Origin: Methanocorpusculum sp.
GTDB taxonomy: Archaea; Halobacteriota; Methanomicrobia; Methanomicrobiales; Methanocorpusculaceae
Length of the DNA stretch: 64,000 bases
Direction of reading: 5' to 3'
NCBI GenBank assembly: GCA_029987235.1
Contig: DALTWF010000001.1
Coordinates: forward strand, 31,642-95,641
Each line of letters begins with the position of its first letter. Positions within the stretch are counted from its first letter, which is position 1. Below, one piece after another: positions 63,236 to 64,000 of the stretch. Both the position numbers and the translations under genes were made by a program. The notes beneath the pieces were generated by a model. It ran no database searches. It worked only from the letters and a program-made list of their open reading frames with translations, and had not been told where the DNA came from.

Positions 63236-63822
63236 TGGTTGATTTCAATAATAACCAACTGACGTACGTGCGCGAACCGGCAAAACGTGTGTTTGCCGCA
63301 GAACTGCGCGAAGCAACGGAAACTATGCGCGATACTTCGGATGAAAAGAGTCCTACGTATGTTATTCTTCCGACCGGCGAGCGATGTAACCGGATTTTAC
63401 TCTGCGGCGCGGTAATGCAGCGGGATAAAACCGGTGAGCAGAACGTGATTTACCGCGCGCGCATTTCTGATCCGACCGGTGTATTCTACGTAAGCGCGGG
63501 ACAGTATCAACCGGAAGCAATGGCGCAGCTTGCACAGATTGATGCATCAAATCCATGTATTGCAATGGTTGTTGGAAAGCCCAATGTATTTGAATCACAG
63601 GATGGCAAAAAGCTGGTTTCCGTGCGCGCGGAGTCAGTGCAGATTGTTGACAGTGATACACGCTCCATGTGGGTATTGGATGCAGCAAAACTGACAATGG
63701 ACCGTATCGATGCGCTGGAAAAAGGAGAGGTGCCTGATGTGCAGATTGCGCGCGGAAAATATAATCTGCCGCCTGAGCACTGGCGCACAATGGTGCGTGA
63801 CGTACTTGCAAAGCTGGTGTAA
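63235..63822 (+). CDS. RPA-associated protein (COG3390 type)
   Basis: A 195-residue protein usually found just after archaeal rpa genes. It has an OB-fold-like core (CNRILLCGAVMQRDKTGEQNVIYRARISDPTG in parts) and a helical C-terminus ending WRTMVRDVLAKLV. It starts on the last base of the rpa stop (TAATGG) and so is translated together with it. It is thought to form a complex with RPA. Confidence 0.87.
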   Translation: MVDFNNNQLTYVREPAKRVFAAELREATETMRDTSDEKSPTYVILPTGERCNRILLCGAVMQRDKTGEQNVIYRARISDPTGVFYVSAGQYQPEAMAQLAQIDASNPCIAMVVGKPNVFESQDGKKLVSVRAESVQIVDSDTRSMWVLDAAKLTMDRIDALEKGEVPDVQIARGKYNLPPEHWRTMVRDVLAKLV

Positions 63823-63872
63823 ATAACACAATACATATTTTTTGTATCGTTTGTGTTGTTTTGAATCGATGG

Positions 63873-64000
63873 TTTTATATCATTCTGAATTCAACTCTAT
63901 TACCTCGCAAGATGCGAAGACAGACTTCGCAGGGTTGCGATGAGTTGCCTGAAGCAGGTTCGAAGGGTTTATAACCTCTGAGAACTAATATGATAAGGCT
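63873..64000 (+). promoter_or_regulatory. Promoter and folded leader at the window edge
   Basis: TTTTATAT (63873-63880) predicts transcription near 63903. The RNA then folds: an outer CGCAA/TTGCG stem (63906-63910 with 63935-63939) encloses GCGAAG/CTTCGC (63914-63919 with 63925-63930). Two further stems, CCTG/CAGG (63948-63958) and AGGTT/AACCT (63956-63977), share bases and cannot both form. The gene it leads to, if any, lies beyond 64000. Confidence 0.45.

Noticed and set aside
63935..63985. Box C/D-like motifs (GATGA, CTGA) in the last 100 bases
   Set aside because: The boxes are only about five bases apart, too close for a guide RNA; a folded leader explains the pattern better.
63873..64000. 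Start of an rRNA operon
   Set aside because: None of the conserved 16S or 23S start sequence is visible before the end of the window.

Overview
The window looks like the chromosome of a hydrogenotrophic methanogenic archaeon of the order Methanomicrobiales, most likely Methanocorpusculum or a close relative (inference). The signs are archaeal ribosomal proteins, SecY, RPA, type II GAPDH and a PAP-type adenylate kinase, together with methanogen genes: F420-dependent methylene-H4MPT dehydrogenase (mtd), cofE and cofC for F420, a formate channel (fdhC), a thiol:fumarate reductase (tfrAB), a RimK-type glutamate ligase and a Tfx-type regulator. Promoters carry archaeal TATA boxes, and several genes appear to give leaderless or nearly leaderless mRNAs. 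I saw no CRISPR array, insertion sequence, phage or rRNA gene.

Layout. 1-3.8 kb: end of the ribosomal/secretion block (rpl15, secY, adkA, an EMC3/YidC-like insertase, cmk). 3.9-6.1 kb: a membrane pyrophosphatase of the K+-dependent type. 6.1-9.3 kb: a tiny zinc-ribbon protein, a ROK sugar kinase and a two-gene NAD salvage unit (pncA-like, pncB). 9.3-13.9 kb: a PEGA-repeat surface protein, tyrS, a small PAS protein and a complete-looking EAL protein. 13.9-16.4 kb: an NCS2 nucleobase permease and fdhC, whose leader holds a perfect 18-bp palindrome. 16.6-21 kb: small membrane proteins, a HAD phosphatase, and an FAD enzyme plus glycosyltransferase pair. 21.0-28.8 kb: adenine deaminase followed by a tight tetrapyrrole cluster (hemD, a SirC-HemA fusion, hemB, hemL, hemC, cobA) that covers glutamyl-tRNA to sirohydrochlorin, the trunk for F430, cobamides and siroheme. 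tRNA-Gln(CUG) follows on the minus strand.

29-38.8 kb: DUF1614, a RimK-type ligase (perhaps MptN), birA, a coiled-coil membrane protein, a CPA2 antiporter, DUF2115, a DUF475/TerC protein, type II GAPDH, a WG-repeat/histidine-phosphatase fusion and an HD-GYP response regulator. 39-41.6 kb: the L11-L1-L10-L12 stalk genes, with a probable L1 autoregulatory site before L1. 41.6-43.6 kb: an apparently non-coding stretch holding a strong minus-strand small-RNA candidate, then tfx and mtd. 43.7-49.4 kb: MFS exporter, ferritin, AI-2E family permease, aspartate kinase with purM, and a DUF1858 protein. 49.4-52.7 kb: an unusual pair, a Nramp-like transporter fused to a 5TM-LYT receptor domain and an anchored periplasmic-binding protein. 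52.8-55.8 kb: tfrAB. 55.9-58 kb: iron-sulfur flavoprotein and small proteins. 58-61.5 kb: an F420 and nucleotide operon (cofE, hisA-like, tmk, cofC, TPR). 61.6-63.8 kb: RPA and its partner. The last 170 bases hold a promoter and a folded RNA leader whose gene lies outside.

The best candidates for undescribed biology are the Nramp-LYT/binding-protein pair, the ~90-nt RNA at 41.9 kb, the WG-repeat phosphatase, and the EAL and HD-GYP proteins in a methanogen. All calls rest on reading the sequence; no database search was run.
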